Notes under the pieces: generated by a model | Databases searched by the model: none | What the model saw: only the letters and a program-made list of their open reading frames with translations | What the model was told of the DNA's origin: nothing | Made by a program: the position numbers and the translations under genes | Part shown: piece by piece, positions 20,408 to 32,899 of the stretch | Layout of the letters: the number at the start of each line of letters is the position of its first letter | Numbering within the stretch: the stretch's first letter is position 1 | NCBI GenBank assembly: GCA_019155205.2 | Contig: JAHNZQ020000010.1 | Location: 1,418,511 to 1,482,510, forward strand | Source of the DNA: Gracilaria vermiculophylla | Taxonomy: Eukaryota; Rhodophyta; Florideophyceae; Gracilariales; Gracilariaceae | Reading direction: 5' to 3' | DNA: 64,000 nucleotides

Positions 20408-23400
20408 GACGTCAAGGGAAGGATTACAGAGAACAAGCAGGCGTGGCGAAGAGGAGGAGGCGACAGTGTGGAAGTGGAGCGCAAGCTTGAGAAAAATATG
20501 AGGAGCGAAACACGGCGGACCAAAAGAAGCCGCGACGCGAAATCGGGGCGAGTTGTGGTTAAGACAAAAAGAGACCGGAGTCTCGAGTGCGGTTGCGGTG
20601 GTGCTGCGTGCGGCGAGGATGGCGCTGGCTTAACGTGTTAGTATGAAAAAGAGGTCTTTTTGATGTAAAACTACTTGTCCTTGAAGCGTCTTCACAAGGC
20701 GGTAGGGTATCGGGGGAAGGGGGCCGAAGGTTCACAGCCGAACGTGTAATGCGTTACACTACGCAAAGTCGGCACCGATTGGGCAACTGGATCGCAGCGA
20801 TGTGGCGCGGGTGCCACATTGCCAACACGTCGTTCACGTCGTACACTTGGGTGACCATAGATAGACTCGCACAAGCAAATGCATGCAGAAACAATACCTT
20901 CGAAAAAACAACGCTTGCTTCTCTCTTTTGTCGAAAACTCATTTTGAATTTCAAATCTTCGACTTATTTTCCCTGACGTCAACAGGCAGCCCTCTGTGTG
21001 GTGATATTAAATTTATCTTGAAAATCTTAAACCACAGTATTGAAGTATGAGAGCGGTTTCACAATTGAAAAATGGACACTTTTCCATATGTTGTATTCTT
21101 GAAACTTGGATCAGTTAGTTTTCAAGTGCTAAAAAACATAAATATTTGCTCTCGTCTGCAAGACGGCTGAAACATATTTTTAGGATCTGCAGTGTAATGT
21201 CTGAGAGATATTACTGCAATAATAGAAAACTTTTGCCATCGTAACATTTTTTGCGTTAGCGTTTTGTGAAACCGAAGAGAACTTGCGGCCTAAATATTTC
21301 AGACAAGCTCTGGAAGTGTAGAAATGGACGAAAAAAGCAAGCGTTATCGCTTGATAGCTTGCGTCGGTATGACCCAAAACACATTATGCCAAAACCTTGG
21401 CACTAGTGCACAAAAAGGTAAACAATAATGCACAACTGAGTTTCGTAGGCTGTTACTTTTGAAATATAAATGCTAATAAACAGCGTAAACTTCAGTAAAA
21501 CATTACACGATATGATGTAAAATAGCTTACATTTAATATATCACTGCTTTAGTATAGAAATAGCTCTTCAAAATTATCCTGTGCGACTTTATATATCAAA
21601 ACAAGTTTTTTATAGGCTTTTTAACAACTTTGATTTGCTTTAAGTTTATTTTCGCAAGTTGTTCACCATTTGCCGTTTATGAAAATGATAAACATTGTTT
21701 TGAACTAACTTTTGTTGGTCGTATGCAAGAAAGTTTTCTAGCGATAAAGCATTTTTGTAGTATTATATTTTCTACTCCTTTTCTTCAAATCTTCGTAGAT
21801 TGCGAAGTTGAAAATATATAAAATTCTAGTGATATCTATCACTTTGATTAGTTTAGTTTAAATATTATTTCATTTTTGAAATAAATACTCAGTTTAATAC
21901 AACTGGTCTACAAAATCAAAAACAATAGCCAGGCGAATTAACTACTTGCATATGTATACTTTTAGCAATTTTGCTTACCCGTGCTCATGCTCCAAGTGAA
22001 CAAGATACTGTCCTGCACGCTGCGTTGACAGGTGATCACGTTACACTCGTGTTTGATGCTTCGACAACTCAACCACCTTTTGGCAACGATATGGCAACTC
22101 TTAACTTTTATTGAATTGTGTTCCCCGTACTACCTTGCTTTGCCTCCTGAAAAGAGAGTCATCCATTCATACTCCGTCACCCGCTACCTTGAATATCATT
22201 ACAAATAGAGAACAACGCTACGCAGCATGTCTTACGGAAGACACTATGGACATGAAAAAAAAGTGTAACCCAAAGATTCTGCCTAACGGCCATTCTATGA
22301 CTTTCATTACGCGACAGCATTAATCATAAAAGCTTCCTACGTTCATTAAAGAACACCAGATTTATAGAGCATTAAAAACACAAATTTTGGTTCCGTCTGC
22401 GGTCAAAAGTGAAGTGCACGCCCGTTTTCGTGGTCATTTCCGTATACAGAATTATACCGAAGAACTCGTGTTACGCGTTTAATATTACTAAGTCCGGCGC
22501 AAGCGCTTGGCTGCACACATCCTACACGTATGGCCCGGATCATGGTACGGTGCACGGGGGTGGCCCAAATGGCCGGGTGCTTTTTTATTTCTATACTTCT
22601 TTATTTAGGATTTTTCCTATTTAATTAATTAGCGCCACAGAACTTAAGGGCGCCTGCATCCCTTCCGCTGCCCGCAGTATACGGTAACAAAGGTTCTGGC
22701 TCCGAGCCTTCCACCTACGTCGGTATCTGCCATTTACGAGAGATATCCCGTAGCTTACGGTTGCTCATCCGTCATGTTCGCTGAGAGCACCCTTTTTTTG
22801 GGTACAGTACTAGTTTCACTGTGCTCGCTCCATGTAATAAGGAATATTACCAATTCTATCGTTTTCCTCACGGCTACCTCCCCTTTTTTCAATCTTGGTG
22901 GTATAGTATCCACCTTGTGTATCGCACGACCCGCGCGCCCCATTTCTTTTTCATATCTTTCCTCCAAGTAGGCACCGCAAACACGTACACCCACCTAAAA
23001 GGCATTCTTCTTCTATTTCTCCCGCCAACTGCTGCCGGGAAAACCTCGGTATTACACGTGACATTGTCGTGTTGTCACTCGAGAGGGCTTCACCAACGAA
23101 CTGCCTTGGCAGAGGAAGATTCGGACACCTTTTGTGTGTTTTTCCTGCTTGCGGGCTATTGCATTACAACTGGTCTCCCGACTGAAAACGATCACTTGAA
23201 CATTTGTCTCTTCTTTTTGAATTTGTTTTCGGAAGACCTCAGTGGTTTTCTCGTTTCTACGGTTCCGAAATGCCGAATAAGCCATCTAGGGCGTAGCCTG
23301 TCATCACTCGCAGTGGCTACCACCAAGATGGTCATCACCGGGCACCCGGTTGGCTTCACGGGTTCTGGTATAATCTAAATCGAGTGTACCAGCGAAGGGT
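20408..23400. other. AT-rich intergenic DNA, no gene recognised
   Basis: It must hold the promoter of the RING-H2 gene at its left end. Between about 21000 and 22400 the DNA is strongly AT-rich with only chance frames. From about 22550 the composition becomes more even, possibly the outer part of gypsy C, but no LTR pair could be defined. Confidence 0.55.
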
Positions 23401-26120
23401 ACCAAATCATTTGGGCGGTGCTTCGGAAAACCAAGATCTTCCGCCAGCTTTGCTGGATAGTCTGACACCCGTTGTTGGATAATCTACGGCGATTTTCGCC
23501 AAAGCGTTTGCCAAACACAGCACCATGTAATGTTGGTGTACCCGGTTCTACGACCTGGTAGAGTAGTTTTTGGATTTGTGAGCTGCCCATGAAACAATTT
23601 CGAGAAAGTTCGCCACCCTATGGGGGGTTGTTGGAGCGAACCCCGTAAGGGTGGTGGCCGAGGACTTTTGTATTCCGAGATTAGATGTCAACACCATACT
23701 GGAAGTTTTCAGTGGACCTCCTGTTTTCGTAGAAGGGGTTGAAACCCTGTTCAACCGTGTTTGATCCTGTCTCGAGGCATTGCAAAATTCACTCCTGACG
23801 GACCTGCCAATCCTGGTTGGACGAGCTGCAGTTTCTCAAATAGATAATCAGAGAGAAATGCGCAAGGATCGCCGTAGGTGGAATTCTAAAGGGCCCAAGC
23901 ATGTTCAGTACAATGCCATATCGACTTTGTCGAGTTTTTCATAGAGCGATTCGAAAGGTCCTAAGAGCTCGTCGCCTGGTGGTGAGGACCCGAGGAGGCG
24001 CTCATCCCGCTTCAAACTGTGGAAGGCTACTGCTGGTGCCGTTTGGCCACGCAAAAGGGGCAAGAAGCACCTTGGCCTGAAGGAGTTGAAGCCGATTAAC
24101 CCGGTGTATCGGAAGCTTTTTTCTTACCAGTACTACAGGCTGGAAGATTCCTGAACGGAAAAGATATCCCTAGGCACGAAAAAAGTGTGGGATTGCATCT
24201 AGAGAATGCAGCTCATACTGCTTAATCAGACCATTTCTGCAAAAGAAGGCATAGTGGTATTGGAGTTCATGGCGCGATTTGTTGCTGAAGCCGATGTACT
24301 CAGGATGAAAGAAGGGCAAGCCTACGTCACTCTCCCGTATTTCTTACAAGGAATAGCTGAAGACCAATAAAACTCTTTCAGAGGTTCAAGCCAAGCCCGC
24401 AAAAGAGGGATAAGTTGCTGGCCGGAATTGTGGTATTTACTCCATTAAATAGTGGCGCTTGAAATCGCGGATGCGAACAATACCCCGTTGAAAACGTTGG
24501 GAATTATTCATTTCGTCGTACGCCTGGAAAGCTTGATGGTGAAGCTCAAATTTATCGTATGCCAGTCGTTGGCAGCTCTAGTGATACTGGGATATGACTA
24601 CTGCGACCGATTCATCAATGCAATACAACCCCGCCGAAAGCGTACCGAATTGAAAGATGGACTCATTGTTCCTATTGTTCGTCTTCCCTTGAAGATAATC
24701 TCTTAGAAACGAGTATCACTACCTGCTGCGCAGGATCCTCCACCCGCCTCGCTAAAATCGACAAAGCTCTGAATAGCTTCTTCGATCTCGATATTGGCAG
24801 GAACCCAAATTATGGTGGAAGTGAACTCACGTCAACAGGGTGTACGGGTTGTTCAACCCTTTTCCTCGTTGTACGAGAAGCATCAATTGGCCGTTGCAAA
24901 CGGGATTGTGCAGGTGATATCGGATAGTACCTTCCGCGTCCTGGTTACCAACCTTGGTACCACTCCCCATTACCTGATGGAGAACCACGTCAACGGCTCA
25001 GTCACACCGAACCCACTGGCAATAATCCCAACCAAGATGACCACCGCCGAGATCTTCGGGATTGTCACAGATGACACTGTCTCAAAATGGATAGGAGCCT
25101 GGCATCGGGGTGAGGGGTTGTCACCTCATAGTCACGAGTGGGAAACTTCGCCTGACAAGGGCAAGAGAGAAGTCAGTGAGAGATAAAGCCACACGCCGAC
25201 AATCTGGACGCGGTGGTCCCCTAAATGGTACTAGAGGATCTCGCCCGCGGACTCGTTCCAGAGTCACACCGCAACCACCTCCTTAATACGCTGCGTGAAT
25301 GCACCACGATGTGAGTGGCTGCCTCGAGGAGACTACTGCAACGGAACACCGAATTTATCTGCTGCCACACGCGAGTCCAGGAGCGCAGCAACATTACAGG
25401 GCTGTATCAAAGGCCCGGGAGGAGCAGCAATTCCAAGTGGACATGATGCTCCGCCCAGGTGTGATGGAACCTGCAAAGTGGCCTTGAGCATCTTCAGTGG
25501 TTTTGGATCTGAAGTCCGATGGAACTTGGCGGTTGTGCAGCGACTATCGCCGGCTCAATGCCTCGATGGTACGCGATGCGTACCCTATCCTTCATATGAA
25601 CGAGTGAATTGATTTCTTTTAGAATGCCATCGTGTCTTCTGCGTAAGATGCGAATCGGAGTTACTGGTTACTCCCCGTTCGGGAGTACGACCACGATCAG
25701 ACCGCGTTCGTTTACTATCCTGGCTCGTACTGCTTCAAGCAGAAGCCTTTTGGGCTAAACCATTCCCCTGCTACGTTCCAGTGAGGCATTGATATCCTTT
25801 TGAGACACCCTAAGTGGTGGATGTATCTCGTGTATCTGGATGACATCGTCGTCTTCTCAGATAATCTGGATGACCGCCTCACCCATGGAACCAAATTCGT
25901 GACCGCTTTACGGGATGCAGAGGTGACCCTCAAACTGAGGTAGTGCGAGTTCTTGACGGATACAGTGAAGTAGCTTGGCTACATCATCATTCCTAGACGG
26001 TTATCAATCGAAGAAGCTCGTTTCAAATACGTGGCCAAGGCAAAGGAACCCATAAAGCAGACAGATCTACGCTCCATTCTAGGGCTGGTCAACCTTTACA
26101 GATGGCTCATCTCGAGTTTC
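23400..26120 (+). mobile_element. Badly decayed Ty3/gypsy element C
   Basis: Fragments appear in gypsy order in several frames. Near 24200-24370 is a gag-like stretch (VLEFMARFVAEADVL...FLQGIAED) resembling gypsy B gag. At 24452-24706 a region resembles the protease section (LVILGYDYCDRF). At 24794-25186 is a pre-RT segment resembling 46181-46582 of gypsy B. RT follows at about 25500-26110: WRLCSDYRRLNASMVRDAYPI, then the catalytic YLVYLDDIVVFS (about 25825-25860) and LRSILGLVNLYR. Stops and frame changes are frequent and no RNase H, integrase or LTRs could be set, so it is old. It is probably related to gypsy B. Confidence 0.8.
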
Positions 26121-28510
26121 TTGGATATACCTGCGCATCGCAATATGCTGCTACGGGCACGGAACGTCGATCCCAAAATTCAGAACAACCATTAACTTTA
26201 ACTACCTGGTCTCGTTTGCGCAGGAAAATAGATCAACGATGCAGAAAATATCGAAAGTTACATCCGTGCGGAGAACCACTACATTGGTTGTTATTAATGC
26301 AGGTTTATGGAGCTAGTCCAGATCAATGAAAGCTCCGCAGACATTGACAATAGTTTACGAGATGATGATGCATATTTTAACGAGGTCCCATTTCTTCGCC
26401 GGATAATATCGGTATTCAGATATGAATAGTATCTAAAGACATAAGCATATTTTAAAATGAAGGACCGATACACTAGGCATACTGCCGTAGCATATTTCAG
26501 CGACGTTTTATTTCGAAAAGGGTGCCAAAAACCATGAAATGTGAAACAGGGCTCAGAAAATGCTGAAGGAACATTAGCACGATTTGGACTACGTTGCATT
26601 GGTGTTCGTTAGAGTCATGTGCCGCTTTCTAAATGACCTGCTTCCGGGGAGATGAATTTTTTTGTTGATAAGTAATAATGCGCGTTTCTCCTGTAATTCG
26701 TTTCTGCATTTTTGAAGCACAATAGTTCTAGAAAATGCTGACAAGAAGCAGAAGTTGGTCAAACTATGAACTACTCATGCTGCGGCTTGATTAAATATTG
26801 GCTATGATCATTGGAAAACTGCAAGGGAATTCGCAACCAACTACCCGAGCCGACTCATGGAGCTTAAGACTAAGAAGATAAATTTTTGATGGGAGTGGGA
26901 GTATTTTTAAAAGTACATTGAAATACTCTAATTAACACTATGAATCGTTTTTCATATCTCGCACATCAATGAAAAGCATGCAGAAACTGGAAGGCTGGGC
27001 CTATGAATTGGGCAAGAGCTCCGAATTCAATATGAGAAATACATGGATACATGTTGAGGACAGGGAAAGTGAATACCAAAAAGACCTGCCCTTGATTACA
27101 ACATGAAACAAAAAAACCAAAAGAAACGGTGAAGATCATGAAAAGCAAAAAAAGGAAGAGAAGCCTGTCAAAATGTTCATAGGGTCCATAGAGAAACAGG
27201 TAATATCCATACAAGAAGAAAAAGAGCGACATAGAAGAGAAGAAAAAGATTGTAAGGACGAACCTCTGAGTGCAGAAGAAAACAAGAATCGAAACGGAAC
27301 ATAAATGAAAAATGTATACATATAGATAGTAAGATTAAAGAGAAATCCAAAATACTCGTCGAACGAAGATAGTATCAGAGAAAAACGCATCGTAGACGGC
27401 AGTTCAAGCAGCCAATACTTGGACATTGATGTAAAGAACGCAAACCATGAAGAAGAATCTCACAGTGATAAAAATGATGAAAAGGATAAGAAAGAAACTG
27501 AAAAAAAAACGGCAGTGAAACTCATGGAGAATTACTTGCTCGACAAGAATTGTGGCTTGGACGATTAGGAGATCGAAACTAGTCGGGTACAGAGCATCAA
27601 TAAAAAAGCTGTCAATTGCACACTTTTATTCATATTCCTATTTTTTAGCAACTTGTCGCAGTGCTTACATTTCTTTTCTTACTTTAGCATTGCAGTTTAG
27701 TCTCTCGATGATCTCGATAGGTGTCATGGCGTCGACGGTTTATTGTCTTGAAAAGTAAAAATTACACCGGCAATGATACGGATGGACACACCTGTCCTTG
27801 TTGACGAAAAGTTTTGTTCATCAGAGGTTTTTCGTTGCTTGCCGTGGGTTTTCCTGGAGTTTCTTTTTGTTTATAGGCATTTTTCGGTTAAACACGAACT
27901 CTGCAGTTTTTTAAATTGCACTCTGTCGACCTTAACAAGATATTTCTGGTCGTAGGCGGGGAAGCATGTACTTATAGTGCAATTGACCACGAGCGAGGAG
28001 CACGCACAGACTTTCCGATCTTTCACACATGAAGTACACCAGAGACCAGAGCCCTCTCAATAACATTACGTAACAGTCGTGGTGTAAAGCCGAAGCAACA
28101 CCTTTTGCACTATTCATAAAACGTTCCAGAAAGGTTCCCGATATTGTCAGAGAGTGGTTTGCCACAACAGTCCCAAGAGGAGATGTAGAGCGGACCGAAA
28201 GGGTCGCAAGACCCACGTTGTTGGCAAGTTTACCACAATAGAGGGATAACAAAGGCGAAGAAGAATTGCGAAAACGAGTGACGCAAGTTGCAGGCGAACC
28301 ACAGAGCCGGTTTAGAAGCTATACAGGGACGACCACAGTCAAATGGACCAAAAAAAACCAAATACAGAGTATTACAGTTGAACAAGGCGAATGAGCAAAC
28401 GAGTCTTTCAAGTATCTCTTAGGCAGCAGAAGATCCGAAGTATGCGGAAAAGGCTTAGGAGGAATTTGGATACCTTTGATTTCGGAAAGCAAGATGCGAC
28501 CCTCGAGAAT
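26121..28510. other. Intergenic, AT-rich, includes an A-rich purine tract
   Basis: No gene found. From about 27050 to 27540 the plus strand is dominated by A and G, giving Lys/Glu-rich chance frames on plus and Phe/Leu/Ser-rich ones on minus; none stays open with a family likeness. Confidence 0.55.
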
Positions 28511-28836
28511 GGAGCACTCCTGAAATCTCAATTTCCTACAGTAGCAATTACGTGCGGCCCAAAAAATTGCGACCACAGCAGAGGATCTGTCCTCTTCTGA
28601 AATCACAATTTGTGCAGCAGCATTCACAGGTTTTGGCGCCAAATCATTGCGGCCGTTGCCTAAACGCTTTTACTTGGCCCTTCTCTAACTACGATGCGTA
28701 GGATCCTGATTGCATCACCCACCAAGATAGCACATGGCAGACTACATCTCTCTCAGCTCATTTTGTCTAATTCATACCACACCATCCCGTGAGCTGCCCA
28801 GAAATACTAAAGCAGAAAACATCAGCAAACACTAAC

Positions 28837-30033
28837 ATGTTTCAATCATACAAGACAACAATTGAAAGGAATATGACTTATTTGCCTTTAGTCATGGTAT
28901 ATCTTTCTCTGAGAGAAAGACATGTCACAAAAAAATGTATTCGTCGTATCCACCCAGAGGGACGCCGAAGGCGACAGCTAAAAGTAACCAGAATTGCTCT
29001 ACAGCAACCAAATAATTCTGCCTTTTCACATCTTTTCCAAAGCGGATGTAATCAGTCACTCATTACTCTCATAGGTTTTGACCACCCTAGTTTTGGGTAT
29101 CTTCTGCGTAAGTTCAAATCAAAGTATAACCTATATACATCGTACTCTGATGATGGTCAAATTCGAATTTTGAAACAGACCATTAACTCTGGACGTCCAA
29201 GATGTATGACAGCAACTCAATGCCTTGGTCTTTTGCTGGCTTGGCATAGAATGCGAGGAGCGGAATTTTTTCTGTGCATGTCATTCGGTGTCACTGGTTC
29301 TGTGTGCTCCCTATTTATACGGTTTGGCAGAAGAATACTTTTTAAAGTTTTACGATCTGATCAGTATGCCGCAACTCGTATGCCGTCTGCAGAAGAAGTC
29401 AAACAGTGTCAAATTGCTTTTGAAGCAAAAAATCCTGCCCTCCAAGACGTGTACTGTGTCGCTGATGGTCTCAAACTTTACTTGGAACAAAGCGAAAACT
29501 TTACTATACAGAACATGTTTTATAATGGGTGGACACATGATCATTACGTGGGCAATGTATTGGTTTTTGGCACCAATGGAGTAGTAATCACATGTTCTTT
29601 AAATGCACCTGGTGCAATGCACGAATCAGTAATTGCAGAGTGGGGCGAATTGTATGCTAAACTGCAGGAGGTCTATCACAGGTTTGGGGGTCAATGTGTG
29701 GTTGATTCTGCATCTTGTAAGACAAGCTACCCTTTCTTAATTAAATCTGGGCAGGATCCTGTGATTACTTCGAATGGTACTGGTGAGGACATGCAGCGCT
29801 TAAAGCAGGCCACTTCTGCCCAACAAGCATCTGAATGGGGTATGCACACGTTTAAGGCTACCTTTCCAAGGCTCCGGGATCGGTTTGTTTATGAAGAACG
29901 ACGCTAAAGAAAGCTCATGTTGTCAACAGTGGTAATGCTTCACAACCTACGTTCTCGATTGGTTGGTACCAATCAAATTCTGCACACATACATGCCGCAC
30001 TTAAGTGTGGAGGCAAATAGTTTCCTACTGTAA
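28837..30033 (+). pseudogene. PIF/Harbinger-like DDE transposase (DDE_Tnp_4), one premature stop
   Basis: The frame runs from the ATG at 28837 and reads through one TAA (29905-29907) to a natural-looking stop at 30031-30033, about 398 codons. The N-terminal half includes TATQCLGLLLAWHRMRG and RFGRRILFKVL. The catalytic core shows the expected acidic triad: D in VADGLKL (about residue 212), D in CVVDSAS (about 288) and E in SEWGMHTFK (about 333). FYNGWTHDHYV and APGAMHESVIAEWG are typical of the family. The frame after the TAA (KLMLSTVVMLHNLRSRLVG) still matches the family C-terminus, so the stop is a recent lesion. It would cut and join the element ends in the nucleus. Confidence 0.88.
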
Positions 30034-30058
30034 TGAATAAGTAAGAGAATTGCTTTGT

Positions 30059-31186
30059 TTACTGCTCAGGATTATCTGCATCAAACGATTTTCCTTTCTG
30101 ACCGAAGATAGCCATCATCATCATTTGCATCATCTGGGTGTTTGAATGTCTCTCCTTCTCCCATCGCTTTCTCTCCTCTTGCCGACGTTCACGGTCTTCC
30201 TCTCGCCACTTAGCTTCTTCCTAAAGACGTTGAGCGCGATATCTGCGCTCTTCTTCTTTTCGTTGCGCTTCAGCTTCTCGTTCTGCTATATATCTACGAT
30301 GTTCTGCGTCCCTTCGTTCCTGCTCTTGGAGCATGGAAACTTTCATAATCTCTAATATGGAGTCTTTTCCAGTTTCTTTTACCCTTTTGCGCTCGAGCGG
30401 CCTTGGTGATGGCGACCGGATCTTCCGCGCTGTTTGTACTAATATCGGGTGGTGGCTATGCCTACCTACTCCAGGGTTCTTCTCTAATCCTGCTTCCAAG
30501 GTGTTTGCATTCTCGTCGTCCATGCCTTCTGTGTAGTCCATGTGTGACTATGCTACATCACCAATATCCGCTCGTTCAATTATCCGCTCACGAAGTTGCT
30601 TAGCCCGAAGCACATGCGCCGGAATGCTTGGGCCACCTGTTGGGACTGTTGTGCGACATATTGCTGAGAACTTACGTCAAAGCGAATCAGCGTTCCGTCC
30701 TTGCAGAGTATATCGTGTACTCTGCAGTCTTGCTACCATTTCCCATTCCTCTTTTCCCAATGGTAGGAACTCTTCAATCAAGTCGAGGAGGTTGTCCGTT
30801 TCACTTTGTGTGAATCCAGTTTCTCTTTTAACTGTCGGTGCTTTAGATGTCGACGTCTTTTTTGGAGTTCTTTTCCGAATTAGAGTAGACGTTGGGGCCA
30901 GTCCCCATAATTCTCGCTGCGAAGAGAGATTTGTATTTCTTCCTTGAATTCCCGCTATGGCTACACACGGCCCTCCTCCCTGTGGTCTGATTCCATCTTT
31001 TGCAGTTACAATTGCAATTGACGGGCCTGACTGGAGTTGATCCATCGCGACCTGTGGGCGAGAAACACACCTGACCACTTCTTCACCAAATCCGGAGCAA
31101 CCATCTTCCGGTATCGTCGTTAGTGTAAATGATGTCGCAGCCGTGTTCAGCAAATTCTTACTTTCTTCAGTACACTCTTCTGCCAT
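30059..31186 (-). pseudogene. PIF-associated Myb/SANT-like protein (DUF6818-like), broken
   Basis: From the ATG at 31186 the N-terminal part ends in the Myb-like segment FTQSETDNLLDLIEEFLP...EEWEMVARLQSTRY...GRNADSL (stop frame at about 30677). The conserved tail VPTGGPSIPAHVLRAKQL follows in another frame (about 30650-30600), so there is a frameshift. A TAG then precedes MDYTEGMDDE, and a second TAG sits at the RL/EEAKW junction (about 30219). The end is a long Glu/Arg coiled coil and a Met-rich stretch, stopping at 30059-30061. This protein type accompanies PIF/Harbinger transposases, probably helping DNA binding or nuclear import. Convergent with the transposase, only about 25 bp apart. 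Confidence 0.82.
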
Positions 31187-31780
31187 GACCACACCTACAA
31201 GCCCTACACTGCCTCACACACAAATTCAGTGTCTTGTGTATTTTTGGTGTGCGATCTTTTCAGTCCGTTACTTTGCAAAGATCTGATCCGTCGAACTATA
31301 GAAGAGCAAGAACAGGAAAGCAGCAAGCCAACGAAGCCTATTATGGCGACACGTGCGCACCAAAGTTCTGGAAGCAGAGGGCTAACCGTAGCCCGACGTA
31401 GGAAATTCTGGATGGGTGCAAGGTAGGGAACGAGAAAACCCAGACGCCACCGTGAGCAATGTGGCGATGTTGCGGCGAGAGACGCAACAACTATTGAAAC
31501 TAAAGACGGAGCAGGACAGTGGTGTCCCTACGGCAACGGAGAACTTAGCGGCGAGAAGGCAATGAGAACTTCGCCGAATGGTGTCGTGGTGAAGTGAGGG
31601 CGCCGGAAAGCGCGCCAAAGTTGTATGGCAAGAGACTTGATACGGGCAGAGGCTCTGCTTCCAAGGAGATAACCGTTGGAAGAGATCGAGGTTTATGGAC
31701 GTGCCATAATCGCATTTCAACGTGTATTTATCACAATTTATGCGGTTGCATTTTGTGATTTGTGATTTCAGGAGTGCTCC

Positions 31781-32045
31781 CATATCTCAACCTGAACGGT
31801 GGTTTAGGAATAGCTCTGCGCAGCTATCGCACGTGGTTCACGAGCGATGTATTGCCTTCGATCTGAAATTTCATAACTTTTTGTTTTAATGTGACCTTGA
31901 AAAAGGAATCTACAAGTAAAGTACATGCCCCTCAGCAGAGGTGAACTAATTTTTTTATAATTTAAGAGAATTTTTGGAAACACAACTTTGCGGCGCGTGA
32001 CCTCGCCGTCGTGCGCTCCAAATAAACCCATTCAGGTGTGGCTGT
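31781..32045. other. Spacer between PIF element 1 and copia A
   Basis: No gene. The last five bases (32041-32045, GCTGT) are the left target duplication of copia A. Confidence 0.7.
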
Positions 32046-32477
32046 TGTCGTTGGAACCGCCTGTAAACTCACGCAAACTACGCAAGACCACAATGTATTG
32101 CGTGGCAAATTTTGCACCTCGATAGTTTAAGGATGTAGAGTAGGGATAGTGTGAGTAAAGACAAATGGATTGTAGAGAAGGGCTGGGCGGAGCACCAGAG
32201 CGGGTGAAGATAACCAAAAGGTAATTTTTACTTCTTACTTCTCTTATTTCTTCCGTCCCCTCTCTTTCGGCAACCACTACGTACGGCTAGCTATTATGTG
32301 TAAACGGATGAGTACGGGCGTCGAGTGCTCGACACCGTACTCAGTCCGATCTAAAATTTGAATAAAAGTAAATGTAAAATTAATCTAAAATAATCAAAGT
32401 AATACTGTAAAATACAGTACACAAATCAGCCGGCGGCGGCACGAAATGATTTAACCGCGATAAGCACCAAACTGACA
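32046..32477 (-). repeat. 3' LTR of copia A
   Basis: 432 bp. In element orientation it starts TGTCAGTTTGG just after a purine run (CGAAGGGAG, plus positions about 32478-32486), the polypurine tract, and ends CCAACGACA. It keeps the uninterrupted TATTA (32292-32296) where PIF element 2 entered the other LTR. Confidence 0.93.
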
Positions 32478-32899
32478 CTCCCTTCGATCGGACGTACCGT
32501 TCACACCTCGTTTCTTCCCCATTTCTTTCCCTTACCTTCCACTTCGTCAAACCATGATTAGAGAAGGTAGCTTGATTTTCGGAAGCGCCCAGGCAACGCC
32601 GTCAGTCCTGTGAACCTTTCTTTGAGCGGTGCGACGACGGGGTGTTGATAGGGGTGGAAATGATGAAGCTTTATGTTTGGCGCGCACTACGTCGAGACGA
32701 TCGGAGCGACTTGACGTCCAACTTTGAATCCATCGTTTGTGGTGATGGACCGAAAACAAATAGTGGCTATACAATTCAGAAAAAGAAATGGTATGCGAGA
32801 GAACTCAGTGCGGAGGAGAAAGGTGACTGCACTTTGTGTTAGGGAGATGGCTATGCCAGTCTCACAGAAAGATAGCTGAAGTGAACCATTGACTCGCGC

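Larger units (their letters stand above)
28511..31780. mobile_element. PIF/Harbinger-like DNA transposon 1
   Basis: About 3.27 kb bounded by terminal inverted repeats: GGAGCACTCCTGAAATC at 28511 and its complement GATTTCAGGAGTGCTCC ending at 31780. It has the two genes expected of PIF/Harbinger elements, in convergent orientation: a DDE transposase on plus and a Myb/SANT-like protein on minus. Both carry stops, so this copy is not autonomous. No clean 3-bp target duplication could be seen at the ends. Confidence 0.85.

Noticed and set aside
22821..23378. 185-codon plus-strand frame
   Set aside because: No recognisable domain, AT-rich codon use and an overlapping frame on minus; probably chance or relic.
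30146..30947. Plus-strand frames opposite the Myb-like gene
   Set aside because: They are the complements of the charged coiled-coil coding sequence and show no motif.
32296..32477. The 32297-32477 / 40882-41062 repeat as a separate small transposon
   Set aside because: Its TG...CA-like look suggested its own solo LTR, but it is contiguous with the other LTR part in the 3' copy and the two parts sum to 432 bp in both copies, so it is the outer section of one LTR.
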